Source: Chitinophagales bacterium (lineage in GTDB: Bacteria > Bacteroidota > Bacteroidia > Chitinophagales > BACL12). From it: DNA of 49,274 bases. Both the position numbers and the translations under genes were made by a program. The notes beneath the pieces were generated by a model. It saw nothing but the letters and a program-made list of their open reading frames with translations. It made no database searches and was not told the DNA's origin. Positions 17,382 through 26,842 of the stretch are shown here, in pieces; the stretch's first letter is position 1, and each line of letters begins with the position of its first letter. The stretch lies in NCBI GenBank assembly GCA_014380545.1, contig JACMJP010000238.1:1-49274 (forward strand). The letters are read 5' to 3'.

Positions 17382-19262
17382 TTATTTTATTTGAATGGTT
17401 GTTATTATTTTACCTGTTGATGTGGAAAGCCAAATTTGTCTTGCTTGTTGTTTTATACCATAAGTGGGAGCATACCAGCTATTTTTTATTTCAGGCTTTA
17501 TATCTTTTCCATTTGCATCTTTTGCTACAATTGAAAATTTTTCAAAAAAATGATCACTTATATTCCAAATTTGTTGCATGTTATTTTTTTCCTTTATGCT
17601 ATCTGTAACAATCCATATTGAAGTACTTTTTGATTTTTGAATATTTCTTACTACCGTTTTATACGAACCTGTTTTTCTAAACCCTTTTATAGATGCCTTG
17701 AAAATGTATTTGTCATTTTCGTCCGTTAAAGACGCATAATTCTTTTCGGTCCAATCATAAAAAATAAATCTTCTACCTTTTTCCATCTGATCATATCCAT
17801 TTACCAGAACAGTATTTTGTGATCTGCCACCAAAAAAATAGTTTCTCAAATTTTCTTCAGCATTATACATATACATACCGCAATCCCTCAAAATATTTTC
17901 ACCATTATACCAGATATCAAGATGTAAATTATCTGCTTGTGAAGGCCGATACTTAAAGTCCGTACACCAAAGAAAAGTAAATGCCCCATTTTCCTTTAGT
18001 ACGTAATATCCTCCGGATGAAAATTCATTTATTACCTGTTGTTCTACATTAAAATATTCTTTATTAGTATTTGAATTGCCGAACCAGAGGGTATCTTCAA
18101 ACTCATCTTCAAATAATTTTAAACCCAAACTATTTGCAAGTGCCTGCAATTGTGGCTTGTAATTTTCGAATCCGTTTTCATTGAGAGGAAAAAATAGCGA
18201 CCCGTCATTATTTCCAAAATTCGGCACTCTTCCATTTTGGAGTTGAATAAATGTGTGCTGAAAATATATCGTACTTTTTAATCTGGCAATCACATTTTGT
18301 TCAACTTTAATATTATTTATTTTGCAGAGATTTAAAAACCATGTTGTAAGCTGCGTAGCAATACGCTGATAATTAAATGTATGCTGCAGATACGACCCGT
18401 CTTCTGCGAATTGATATAAAATTTCTTCGGAAAATATCTCATGCCCCTTTTCTTTCCAGATATACGCTTCTTTGAATTCTGGGAAAATTATTCCTGTAGT
18501 AAATAAACATAAGGCTTCTGTAAGTAAATGATTATTGCGCACAAAATTTTTGGAAAAGGAAATATCATCAGATACATGTTTTGCCTGAAAGTAAATACTA
18601 TTTAAAATTTTGTTGAACAGCTTATCATTTAAATATTCGGAATCTTTATAATACTGTAAAACATATATCCAGTTTAAGATGCGCAATGCAATTTCCTGAC
18701 ATGATACATAATTTGGTCCGCAGTTAACGGGATTATTATCTATCCATGATTCAATTTCATTGAGAACAAATTTTGAAGAATCCTTTTCAAAATGATAATC
18801 ATAACGCATTACATCATATATAAAACAAAACCTGGATTTTTCCCAAACAAATTTTATATCACCTTGTTCAGGGGAAAAATCTGCAACTTCTGTCCAATGT
18901 TTTTTTGTATTATATACAAACCCCGTTGAAGGGTTTTGCAGCCATTGCGTAAAATTACTCAGATCAATTATTTGCCCTTGAAAAAATACCAGCTTATTTG
19001 CAAAAATATCCTGCACTTTTTTTTCTAATTGGGGCGATCTGTTTTTATATATATTAATATTATCTCTGTCTTCAATAAAAAAATTTCCTTTTTGTTTTAG
19101 CCATTCATCTTTAGTAAAAAATATTTTCTCTGCCGGATTTACAGGATGTTGCATTTTTAAAATACCCGATCTTCTTTTTATTTCATAAACCACTCTCATA
19201 ATAAAATACCGTACTCCGTTTTTTCGGATGAGCCAGATTGTTTTTCTGATCTTTTCAAACAT
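17382..19262 (-). CDS. Heparinase II/III-family polysaccharide lyase-like protein
   Basis: 626-aa protein with an N-terminal alpha/alpha-toroid region and a C-terminal heparinase II/III-like beta domain. The conserved core of the latter is visible as SQADNLHLDIWYNGENILRD (near 437-456), the family pattern containing a catalytic-region His and a buried Asp, followed by the NTVLVNG segment. There is no signal peptide: the protein begins MFEKIRKTIWLIRKNGVRYF. This argues against nutrient scavenging. Members of this form are regularly found beside asnB, wecB and a two-domain oxidoreductase in O-antigen clusters, as here. The role in synthesis (perhaps editing or trimming a uronate-containing glycan) is unknown. 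Its ATG directly follows the asnB stop on the minus strand. Confidence 0.8.
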   Translation of the reverse strand: MFEKIRKTIWLIRKNGVRYFIMRVVYEIKRRSGILKMQHPVNPAEKIFFTKDEWLKQKGNFFIEDRDNINIYKNRSPQLEKKVQDIFANKLVFFQGQIIDLSNFTQWLQNPSTGFVYNTKKHWTEVADFSPEQGDIKFVWEKSRFCFIYDVMRYDYHFEKDSSKFVLNEIESWIDNNPVNCGPNYVSCQEIALRILNWIYVLQYYKDSEYLNDKLFNKILNSIYFQAKHVSDDISFSKNFVRNNHLLTEALCLFTTGIIFPEFKEAYIWKEKGHEIFSEEILYQFAEDGSYLQHTFNYQRIATQLTTWFLNLCKINNIKVEQNVIARLKSTIYFQHTFIQLQNGRVPNFGNNDGSLFFPLNENGFENYKPQLQALANSLGLKLFEDEFEDTLWFGNSNTNKEYFNVEQQVINEFSSGGYYVLKENGAFTFLWCTDFKYRPSQADNLHLDIWYNGENILRDCGMYMYNAEENLRNYFFGGRSQNTVLVNGYDQMEKGRRFIFYDWTEKNYASLTDENDKYIFKASIKGFRKTGSYKTVVRNIQKSKSTSIWIVTDSIKEKNNMQQIWNISDHFFEKFSIVAKDANGKDIKPEIKNSWYAPTYGIKQQARQIWLSTSTGKIITTIQIK

Positions 19263-21173
19263 TTAATGAGAGCCATTTGCAAATTGTTCCATCCAGCTTT
19301 GAATTGCAAGGATAGTGAGAATGGTATACGACGCATCTATTTTTGCATCTTTATTATCCTTTATTAATTTTAATACTGAATCAAACTGAAATATTCCCTG
19401 CTCCCTTAATAATTTCGGGTTCAATCTTTCGTATATCATTTCATCAAGGTCATGCATTATCCATTTTCTAACAGGTGCGCCAAAACCTGTTTTTGAACGA
19501 TGCACAATTTCATCAGGTAAATATTTTTTTGAAAGCTGGCGCAACAAATATTTTGTAGTGAGACCCTTCATTTTATATTTTACAGGTAAATGCATCGCAA
19601 AATTAACCAACTCAAGATCTAAAAAAGGAACCCGCACTTCTACTCCGCAAGCCATTCCCATTTTATCTGTATAATTTAAATTATGATCTACTAAAAATGT
19701 TTTCAAATCAAGAAATAACATTTTGTTTAATGTATCAGTATCCTCAGGCAATTGTTTTAATAAACGAAATAAGTATTCATCAGGATCATAATCAATTAAT
19801 GTTTGTTGCACATCCAATGTAAATAAATTTAAATGCTCTTTCACAGGGAACCATTCAAAATATCCAACGATACGATGCAATTTTTCGAATGAGCTATGTT
19901 TTAATAATTTACTGATACGCCGCACACTCGGATTTTGAAAGTTTCTTTTCTGCAATGCATCCCCAACCCACTGCATCATAAAACCCGGAACATATTGCAG
20001 ATATTTATCAAAAAATAAAGCCTGATGCCTTCTGTAGCCTGAAAACAGATCATCACCGCCTACACCACTCAACATTACTTTAATTCCATTTTGAATGGCT
20101 GCATTGCAAACATTTTGAACATACAATGGCGCAACATCGGCCTGTGGCTCATCCAGATGCCAGATCATTTTATCAAAATCCTTCAATATATCAATATTAC
20201 CATCCACCACATGTAGTTTCACATTTGTATGATCCGCAACCATTTTTGCATAATTAAAATCATCTGTAAATCCTTCAGGTGCAAGTTCATCATTTTGTTT
20301 AATTGTAAAACAGTCCATTTCTTTTTCAGGATATAGCCGTCTTGCTGCAGATACAACCAAACTTGAATCAATTCCTCCGGATAAAAAAAATCCATACGGC
20401 ACATCGCTTAATAATTGGCGGTCTACACTTTGAGAAAAGGTTTCATTTAATTGCTGCAGAACATCTTTTTCTTTAGCCTGTTTTATTTGGTCAATTGGTA
20501 ATTGATAATATTGTACTTTGCTGAAAGTTGATTGAACATCATCCACTAAGCATGTTATATAATTACCCGGTAATAATTTATAAACAAAGCTGAAAGGTGT
20601 CATCTCTCCCGGTGACCATAAAAACTGCAAGTAATTTGTAAGTGCAGGGTAGTTAATTTGTTTATCAATACCCGGAAGTTTTATAATTGCCTTTATTTCT
20701 GAACAAAAAATAAATGTTTTATCTAGAAAGTAATAATACAATGGTTTAACACCTAACTGATCCCTTGCAACAAATATTTCTTTTTTTTGGTTATCGTAAA
20801 TTGAAAATGCGAAAATACCGTTGAGTTTTTGAAGTATTTTTTCACCATACGCAATATAACCATACAAAACTGTTTCGGTATCGCTTGTAGAATTAAATTG
20901 AAACCCGGTTGCCTGTAACTGTTTCCTGATTTCCCAATGGTTATAGATTTCACCATTAAATATAATAATATATCTCCCACTGGCATCATACATTGGCTGG
21001 CTTCCCTTTTCAGATATATCCTGTATAACCAGGCGATGGTTCCCAAGAAAAATATTTTCGTCATCATGATAACCCGAATGATCTGAACCACGGTGTTTTA
21101 TGAATGCAAATGCCTGCAAAATATCCGCCCTCTCATACCTTCTGGCTTTAACAATTCCTAATATTCCACACAT
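19263..21173 (-). CDS. asnB: Glutamine-hydrolysing asparagine synthase family amidotransferase
   Basis: 636-aa AsnB-type enzyme. Residue 2 is the Cys nucleophile of the class II glutaminase (MCGILGIV), with IKHRGSDHSG, NHRLVIQD and NGEIYNH forming the rest of that domain. The synthetase domain has the ATP PP-loop SGGIDSS at 265-271 and the later GVGGDDLFSGYRRH and KMGMACGVEVRVPFLD motifs. Full length for the family. In polysaccharide loci such copies are usually thought to amidate a sugar carboxyl (for example a uronamide) rather than to make free asparagine; that reading is inference, supported by the neighbouring oxidoreductase and heparinase-like genes. The start is 7 bases after the preceding gene. 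Confidence 0.9.
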   Translation of the reverse strand: MCGILGIVKARRYERADILQAFAFIKHRGSDHSGYHDDENIFLGNHRLVIQDISEKGSQPMYDASGRYIIIFNGEIYNHWEIRKQLQATGFQFNSTSDTETVLYGYIAYGEKILQKLNGIFAFSIYDNQKKEIFVARDQLGVKPLYYYFLDKTFIFCSEIKAIIKLPGIDKQINYPALTNYLQFLWSPGEMTPFSFVYKLLPGNYITCLVDDVQSTFSKVQYYQLPIDQIKQAKEKDVLQQLNETFSQSVDRQLLSDVPYGFFLSGGIDSSLVVSAARRLYPEKEMDCFTIKQNDELAPEGFTDDFNYAKMVADHTNVKLHVVDGNIDILKDFDKMIWHLDEPQADVAPLYVQNVCNAAIQNGIKVMLSGVGGDDLFSGYRRHQALFFDKYLQYVPGFMMQWVGDALQKRNFQNPSVRRISKLLKHSSFEKLHRIVGYFEWFPVKEHLNLFTLDVQQTLIDYDPDEYLFRLLKQLPEDTDTLNKMLFLDLKTFLVDHNLNYTDKMGMACGVEVRVPFLDLELVNFAMHLPVKYKMKGLTTKYLLRQLSKKYLPDEIVHRSKTGFGAPVRKWIMHDLDEMIYERLNPKLLREQGIFQFDSVLKLIKDNKDAKIDASYTILTILAIQSWMEQFANGSH

Positions 21174-21180
21174 ATAATTA

Positions 21181-23301
21181 TTAAATAAGAACGGGTTGAT
21201 TCAACTGCATGCTATTTATTACGGCAAAAGTTGCATTCATAGAATTGAAAATTGTGTTCAGTGCAGGCATACTGTTATTTCCTGTTTGCACCGAGTCTAT
21301 AAATTGTTTCCATTGGTTATAATGCCCCTTGTCCTGTTTTGATGCTGAAGAAGAAAAATTATTAAACCCGAATCCTTGCATTTTGCGAAAGTTATCAATA
21401 ATGAGGGTTTTCTCTGTATTAAATATTTCGATGCGTTCTTTACTATATGATTTGTTACCGTTTGAAAAATATTGTACAGTTGCCTGTGCACCATTTTTCA
21501 TTTTCAAATTAATAATAACATTATCTGTGTCTTTACTAAAATCATTTCCAAGATAAGATGCATATACCTGTACAATATCGCTATTGCAAATACATGCAGC
21601 AAGATCAATAAAATGACATGCCTCTCCAATAATTCTTCCACCCCCTGTCTGTACATCATGTAACCAGGAATCATTCGGTAATAAACCTGCGTTTACTGTA
21701 ATTATTAAATTTGTTTTTGATGAGTCCTTAATTAATTGTTTTACTTTTTGAACAGCCGGAGCATATCGTCTGTTAAAACCAACTGCAAGAATTTTTGTGT
21801 AATTATTTTCTTTTATTGTGTCTGCAATTTGAATTAATTCATCCTCACGAATGCATAATGGCTTCTCAACAAATATGTTTTTTCCGGCATGTATGGCATC
21901 TATACAAATTTGTGCATGCGTTTCGTGGCGGGTCGTAATAATCACTGAATCCACATCCGGATCATTTAAAATGTTTTTGTAATCTGATGTTGCATTTTGA
22001 ATACGATATTTTTTTGCAAGTACAGCAGCATCCAATCCATCAGTATTAGCAATATATTTTATTTGTGCATGCAGATCAGTTAAAAGCGGAAGCAGGGTCA
22101 TTTTTGTGAAATTGCCCGCTCCTATAATACCAATTATTCCAGCACTTTTAGAAAATTGTTTTGTATCAAAATGAATAATATTTTTTCTGTCCGTATTGTC
22201 CGGATATTTTATTATTGTTGCAAGTACATCGTCATTTCGCAGATCATTATAAACTTTGTCAACTTCAGAAAGATCAATCGTATTTGTAATAAGTGATGTT
22301 ACATCAATTCTTTTTTCCTCTATTGCCTGTAATATTGCTTCAAAATTTCTTTTCGCTGTCCAGCGAACATACGGATAAGGATAATCTAAACCCTTTTCTT
22401 CATACTCATCATCATATCTTCCCGGACCGTAAGACGCAGAAACCTGGAAGCTGATCTCCTTTTTATAAAAATCATCCCTGTTTAATTGTAAACCAACAAC
22501 ACCCACCAACACAACTTTTCCTTTTTTCCTGCAGCATTTAGCAGCAAGCGAAATAACATCATCACTTTTTGTAGACGCAGTAATAATTACTGCGTCAGCT
22601 CCAAAATTATTTGTAGCAGCATTAATATAAGTAAAGCAGTTGTTTGAGTCATTACTGTTAAGTGAAATGATGTTTTTATTTTCAGCATACTCAAGCCTTT
22701 TATTATTTACGTCTATTCCAATAACATTACATCCGTTTGATCTCAAGAGATCGCATGTAATTAATCCAACCAAACCTAAACCTATCACAACTACTGTTTC
22801 CCCTAATTGTGGTTGCGTTAAACGAATTCCGTGCAATGCAACAGCCCCTATAATTGCACAACTTGCTGCATCATAATTTACATGCTCAGGAATTTTAGCA
22901 ACCAGGTTTTTAGGCACACAAACAATCTCAGCATGATGTCCGTTAGACGCAACTCTGTCACCTATTTTTATTCCATCAACATTTTTTCCAACAGCAATTA
23001 CTTCACCGGCGTTACAATATCCGAGCGGCATAGGTTCATCCAATCTCCTGAAAATAGTTTCAATGGTTGGAAATAACCCATCTGATTTAATTTTATCCAA
23101 AACCTGTTTTACTTTTTCAGGCTGTTGCCTTGCCTTATTTATTAAATTATACCTGCTGAATTCAACAAGCATGCGCTCTGTTCCTACAGAAATAAGACTG
23201 CGGTGTGTTTTAATTAATATATATCCCGGTTTAACAACAGGGTCCGGGATTTCTTCCAATATTGTTGCACCTGTTTTTAAATTTAATATTACCTGTTTCA
23301 A
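21181..23301 (-). CDS. Bi-domain oxidoreductase: zinc-type alcohol dehydrogenase fused to Gfo/Idh/MocA
   Basis: 706-aa fusion of two dehydrogenases. Residues 1 to about 350 resemble medium-chain zinc-binding dehydrogenases, with NAD-binding VVVIGLGLVGL (near 170-180) and QVSASYGPGRYDDEYEEKG. From about 385 a Gfo/Idh/MocA oxidoreductase follows, with the Rossmann start GIIGIIGAGNFTK and the catalytic-region motif VEKPLC. The same fusion is common in O-antigen loci next to asnB and wecB and is thought to act on nucleotide sugars; the reaction is not established. The start is TTG, and the first residues KQVILNLKTG match the family N-terminus, which supports it. It lies 9 bases downstream of wecB. 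Confidence 0.88.
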   Translation of the reverse strand: MKQVILNLKTGATILEEIPDPVVKPGYILIKTHRSLISVGTERMLVEFSRYNLINKARQQPEKVKQVLDKIKSDGLFPTIETIFRRLDEPMPLGYCNAGEVIAVGKNVDGIKIGDRVASNGHHAEIVCVPKNLVAKIPEHVNYDAASCAIIGAVALHGIRLTQPQLGETVVVIGLGLVGLITCDLLRSNGCNVIGIDVNNKRLEYAENKNIISLNSNDSNNCFTYINAATNNFGADAVIITASTKSDDVISLAAKCCRKKGKVVLVGVVGLQLNRDDFYKKEISFQVSASYGPGRYDDEYEEKGLDYPYPYVRWTAKRNFEAILQAIEEKRIDVTSLITNTIDLSEVDKVYNDLRNDDVLATIIKYPDNTDRKNIIHFDTKQFSKSAGIIGIIGAGNFTKMTLLPLLTDLHAQIKYIANTDGLDAAVLAKKYRIQNATSDYKNILNDPDVDSVIITTRHETHAQICIDAIHAGKNIFVEKPLCIREDELIQIADTIKENNYTKILAVGFNRRYAPAVQKVKQLIKDSSKTNLIITVNAGLLPNDSWLHDVQTGGGRIIGEACHFIDLAACICNSDIVQVYASYLGNDFSKDTDNVIINLKMKNGAQATVQYFSNGNKSYSKERIEIFNTEKTLIIDNFRKMQGFGFNNFSSSASKQDKGHYNQWKQFIDSVQTGNNSMPALNTIFNSMNATFAVINSMQLNQPVLI

Positions 23302-23310
23302 AGAAAGTAT

Positions 23311-24444
23311 TTATTTCAGAATTTCTTTTTTATTCTTTTTTATCCATTGTACAATTCTCCATGAGGCTTTTCCATCACCATATGGATTAATTGACTGGGA
23401 CATTTTTTTATATACATTTTTATCCTGATATAATGTATCAACAAATCTCACAATTTTATTTTTATTAGTTCCTACTAAATGCACAGTTCCGGATTTTACA
23501 GCTTCAGGTCTTTCTGTAACATTGCGCATTACAAGCACAGGCTTACCAAGTGAGGGTGCTTCTTCCTGTATGCCTCCTGAATCAGTAAGGATGATCCAGG
23601 AATTTTTCATAGCAAAAATAAAATCAGGATACTCTAATGGTTCAATGAGATGGATGTTTTTTATATCACTTAATAGTTCAAGGACAGGTTTTTGTACGTT
23701 AGGATTCAAGTGAACCGGGTAGACAATTTCTACATCGTGATATTTTTCAGCAATTGTTTTTAATGCATTGCAAATATCAATAAACCCGCTGCCAAAATTT
23801 TCTCTTCGATGTCCTGTAACTAAAATTATTTTCTTTTTCTTCTTAAATATATCTTCAATTCCGGTTCTTCTTGTTTTTGCAGAAAACGACTTCACTTTTT
23901 TAGTTGCATATAATAATGCATCTATAACTGTATTGCCCGTTTTAATAATATTCTTTTTTGCAATTCCTTCCACAAGAAGATTTTGTACATTTTTTTCTGT
24001 GGGGGCAAAATGGTATGTCGCAAGTTTTGCAGTTAAAACCCTGTTTGCCTCTTCAGGAAATGGTTCCTGCAAATTAAATGTACGCATCCCTGCTTCTATA
24101 TGCGCAACTTTTATTTGCAGATAAAATGCGGCAAGGGTTGCTGTAAAACATGTAGTAGTATCACCGTGTACTATGACAAGATCTGGTTGATATTGTTTAT
24201 ATATTTCCGTTATTTTCTGCAGCACATCACCCGTAATTGAAGATAAATTTTGCCCCTGTTTCATAATATTAAGGTCATAATCAGGCTCGATGGAAAAAAA
24301 ATGCAATACCTGGTCCAGCATTTCCCGATGCTGTGCTGTTACACAAACTTTATGTTGAATAGTTTTTTCCGTTGATAATTTTTTTATCAGCATCGCCATT
24401 TTAATTGCTTCAGGTCTTGTTCCAAAAACGGTTAGTATTTTCAT
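23311..24444 (-). CDS. wecB: UDP-N-acetylglucosamine 2-epimerase, non-hydrolysing
   Basis: 377-aa enzyme interconverting UDP-GlcNAc and UDP-ManNAc. Features: N-terminal MKILTVFGTRPEAIKMA, VCVTAQHREMLDQVL, VHGDTTTCFTA, HIEAGMRTF, VTGHRRENFGSG, and the UDP-binding LTDSGGIQEEAPSLGKPVLV with the following VTERPEA. Length is standard for the WecB/MnaA group. The product may feed a ManNAc-derived or related 2-epimeric sugar in the repeat unit. It starts 11 bases after the Wzy-like gene. It is not the hydrolysing NeuC-type epimerase, so it should not by itself supply free ManNAc for sialic acid synthesis. Confidence 0.93.
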   Translation of the reverse strand: MKILTVFGTRPEAIKMAMLIKKLSTEKTIQHKVCVTAQHREMLDQVLHFFSIEPDYDLNIMKQGQNLSSITGDVLQKITEIYKQYQPDLVIVHGDTTTCFTATLAAFYLQIKVAHIEAGMRTFNLQEPFPEEANRVLTAKLATYHFAPTEKNVQNLLVEGIAKKNIIKTGNTVIDALLYATKKVKSFSAKTRRTGIEDIFKKKKKIILVTGHRRENFGSGFIDICNALKTIAEKYHDVEIVYPVHLNPNVQKPVLELLSDIKNIHLIEPLEYPDFIFAMKNSWIILTDSGGIQEEAPSLGKPVLVMRNVTERPEAVKSGTVHLVGTNKNKIVRFVDTLYQDKNVYKKMSQSINPYGDGKASWRIVQWIKKNKKEILK

Positions 24445-24455
24445 TTGCTATTCAA

Positions 24456-25742
24456 TTAGCTGTAAACATGTTTTCTTTCCTGCATCCTTTTTCCGTAAAA
24501 TCTTTCCTTTAATGTGATTTCTTCTTGCTTAGAAACTGGTTTAATGTTGTATAATAGTAAAAAAATAAACCATGGATAGAAAAGAAACTGCCCCCCCGTA
24601 ATATTTGCTTCAAAATAAGGAATAACTATAAAAGGTGGTATAGAAATGAAATATTTGGAATAATATAACGTATAAAAGTATAGTGGGCGAAACAACATAA
24701 AATTTAAAAATAATATAAATAAAATAACTCCGCCGCCGAAAAGTATTTCAAAATATGAATTATGATAATCTGATAATTGATTTCCCGGTATTACTTCAGC
24801 ATAATTAAACATGCCTGCGCCAGTAAACCACTTCCATTTGCTTTCATTAAAATAACCGGTAGCTGTTTCTGCTACATCAAATCTTGCTTCACCCTGTTCC
24901 ATTTGTTTTTCAGTATCATTTAACCGCATATTTAATGATGATTCTGGTATTGCTGCTATCCATATTATTATTAACACCGGAATTATTAAAATAAGGATTT
25001 TAAAGTCGGTACGGATAATTTTCAATTTTAAAACAAATATCATTAATGCAAGAATAAGTGAGAGCCATGAGCTTCTATTGCCTGAAATTAGCAGAAGATA
25101 CATTGCGATAATTGAAAATGTAATAAGAAAACCTCTATACAGATAGCGAGTCTTATTGTTTAAAAGGATATCTATTGAGGTGAGAATAAAAATACAACTA
25201 GCCCACCCATAGTGATTTGATATGAAAAATTGCCCCTCCTGCCCACCCTCCCCGTATATATTCATATTTCCCAGTCCCCGGCCCGTTATTAAAAAAGAAA
25301 TTACTGGAATTATATATATAATGTTAAATGCTTTTATAAAGGCTCTTAGCAAAGCAAATAATTCATATTTCTGAATTAAGTTATGCAATGCAATATATAC
25401 ATAAAGAAATGGTATAAGGAATTCCAAAGATCTTCTTAAGGAATACATGACATCTTTGGCAAAAAATGACATGAGTATAGTCCAAAATGTAAATACTAAA
25501 ATATAAATAATAGAGGGGCTGTGAAATGCCCTTCTTGTAAAATTTATGTCTTTAAATAAAACAAATATTGAAAGGAAAAGGACGAGGCTTTTTACAGTTT
25601 TCATAAAAGCAATAGTTGCACCTCCGGTAGCAACACTTAATCCATACCCAATAATAACCAAAGCCCCATTTATGAACAAAAAAATAAAATCCTGATTTAA
25701 GAATATATTTTGTTTTTTAGGTGATAAATTCCTATATATCAA
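24456..25742 (-). CDS. O-antigen polymerase / ligase family membrane protein (Wzy-like)
   Basis: 428-aa protein with about 10-12 hydrophobic helices and the Wzy_C/O-antigen-ligase pattern: a helix pair around SGNRSSWLSLILALMIF, a large periplasmic loop (about 270-325) containing FTGAGMFNYAEV and DYHNSYFEILFGGG, then further helices. In Wzx/Wzy loci such a protein polymerises repeat units on undecaprenyl diphosphate in the periplasm. It is the only such gene in the locus, and with Wzx and Wzc present a polymerase role is more likely than a ligase role. The TTG start overlaps the stop of the preceding gene by 4 bases (TTGA). Sequence similarity in this family is low, so the function rests on topology plus context. 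Confidence 0.78.
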   Translation of the reverse strand: MIYRNLSPKKQNIFLNQDFIFLFINGALVIIGYGLSVATGGATIAFMKTVKSLVLFLSIFVLFKDINFTRRAFHSPSIIYILVFTFWTILMSFFAKDVMYSLRRSLEFLIPFLYVYIALHNLIQKYELFALLRAFIKAFNIIYIIPVISFLITGRGLGNMNIYGEGGQEGQFFISNHYGWASCIFILTSIDILLNNKTRYLYRGFLITFSIIAMYLLLISGNRSSWLSLILALMIFVLKLKIIRTDFKILILIIPVLIIIWIAAIPESSLNMRLNDTEKQMEQGEARFDVAETATGYFNESKWKWFTGAGMFNYAEVIPGNQLSDYHNSYFEILFGGGVILFILFLNFMLFRPLYFYTLYYSKYFISIPPFIVIPYFEANITGGQFLFYPWFIFLLLYNIKPVSKQEEITLKERFYGKRMQERKHVYS

Positions 25743-26842
25743 TCAGAAATTATTTTTGAAAATGTAGTAAATAAATTTTCCATCGAGAATTTTTTTATTT
25801 GAAGGTATGCCAGCTCAGCTTTTTGCTTTCGTAATTCTGTATTTGTCATATATTCTTGAAAGGCCTTTACTAATTGTCCGGAATCAGACGGATCTACAAG
25901 CCAGCCTGCATTTCCATAATCCATCACTTCAGGTATTCCGCCAACATTCGTGGATATTATGGCGCATCCAAAATACATTGCTTCAACATTTGCAATTCCA
26001 AATGCTTCCTTATAAGAGGGGACACAAAAAATATCGGCCTGTTGCATGAGGGTGTAAACTTTCTGTTGCGTTATTATGCCTTTAAATTCTATTTCAATAT
26101 CATTTTTTTTTATTGCACTCCTTATTTCTGCCTCGGCTTCCGCATCAGGACCAGCTATTATTAATTTCACTTTACTATCTATTTTATGCAGTGCGTCAAT
26201 CAGCGTAAATAACCCACCTCTCTCATAGTCATTTTTGACAAATAATACTAAAGGTATCAGGTTATTTTTTTTTACGAGAGGCGGATCTGAAACGTTAAGT
26301 TCAATACTCTTATATAACCTGTATATTTTATGTTGTGATGTGGGATATTTTTTTGCGATATGTTCTTTCATATAATCGGAATTAACGACAATTTTTCTGA
26401 ATAGAATACAACTTATTCTTTCCAGAATATAAAATACATGAAATTTATTCCACCGGAATTTGAACCAAGCATCTTTCCATGAAACAGATGAGTTTGTATC
26501 ATCATTTATAAACCCAATAGAATTTTTAAACCATACAGCGCTCCAAAGTCCGACTAATGCGTTGTTGTAAATAAGCACTTCAAAATCAAATTCTTTTTTT
26601 ATCTCCATTGCTCTTTTATGATATTGAAACATTCTGAATACTTGCCCGAGCAGGCGAAATATTCTTGGTATTTTTAAGTGCTGTTTATAAACTGATCCCG
26701 ATATCTCTTCATCTACATCTTCTGTCAGTATCCGAACTTCCACATTATAATTCTTTCTGTTAATATCTAAAATAATATTAGCAAATTTTGCGGGGCCATT
26801 AGTGATATTCAAAAATGCATTAGTGCATAACAATACTTTCAT
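25739..26842 (-). CDS. Glycosyltransferase family 4 (GT-B fold)
   Basis: 367-aa GT-B glycosyltransferase. The N-terminal half has VLLCTNAFLNITNGPAKFA, where the retaining GT4 acceptor-side Gly-Pro loop is visible. The C-terminal half has VLFVKNDYERGGLFTLIDAL, LIIAGPDAEAEAEI and the GT4 signature DIFCVPSYKEAFGIANVEAM reduced to its core SYKEAFGIANVEAM (near 280-294). This has the nucleotide-binding E-x7-E motif. It overlaps both neighbours by four bases (TTGA downstream, ATGA upstream), suggesting translational coupling. Sugar and linkage are unknown. Confidence 0.85.
   Translation of the reverse strand: MKVLLCTNAFLNITNGPAKFANIILDINRKNYNVEVRILTEDVDEEISGSVYKQHLKIPRIFRLLGQVFRMFQYHKRAMEIKKEFDFEVLIYNNALVGLWSAVWFKNSIGFINDDTNSSVSWKDAWFKFRWNKFHVFYILERISCILFRKIVVNSDYMKEHIAKKYPTSQHKIYRLYKSIELNVSDPPLVKKNNLIPLVLFVKNDYERGGLFTLIDALHKIDSKVKLIIAGPDAEAEAEIRSAIKKNDIEIEFKGIITQQKVYTLMQQADIFCVPSYKEAFGIANVEAMYFGCAIISTNVGGIPEVMDYGNAGWLVDPSDSGQLVKAFQEYMTNTELRKQKAELAYLQIKKFSMENLFTTFSKIISD

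Noticed and set aside
17382..19262. Heparinase-like gene as part of a glycosaminoglycan utilisation locus
   Set aside because: No signal peptide, no SusCD transporter and no regulators; it is embedded in a biosynthetic operon. The sulfatase at 366-2891 is 15 kb away on the other side of uvrA.
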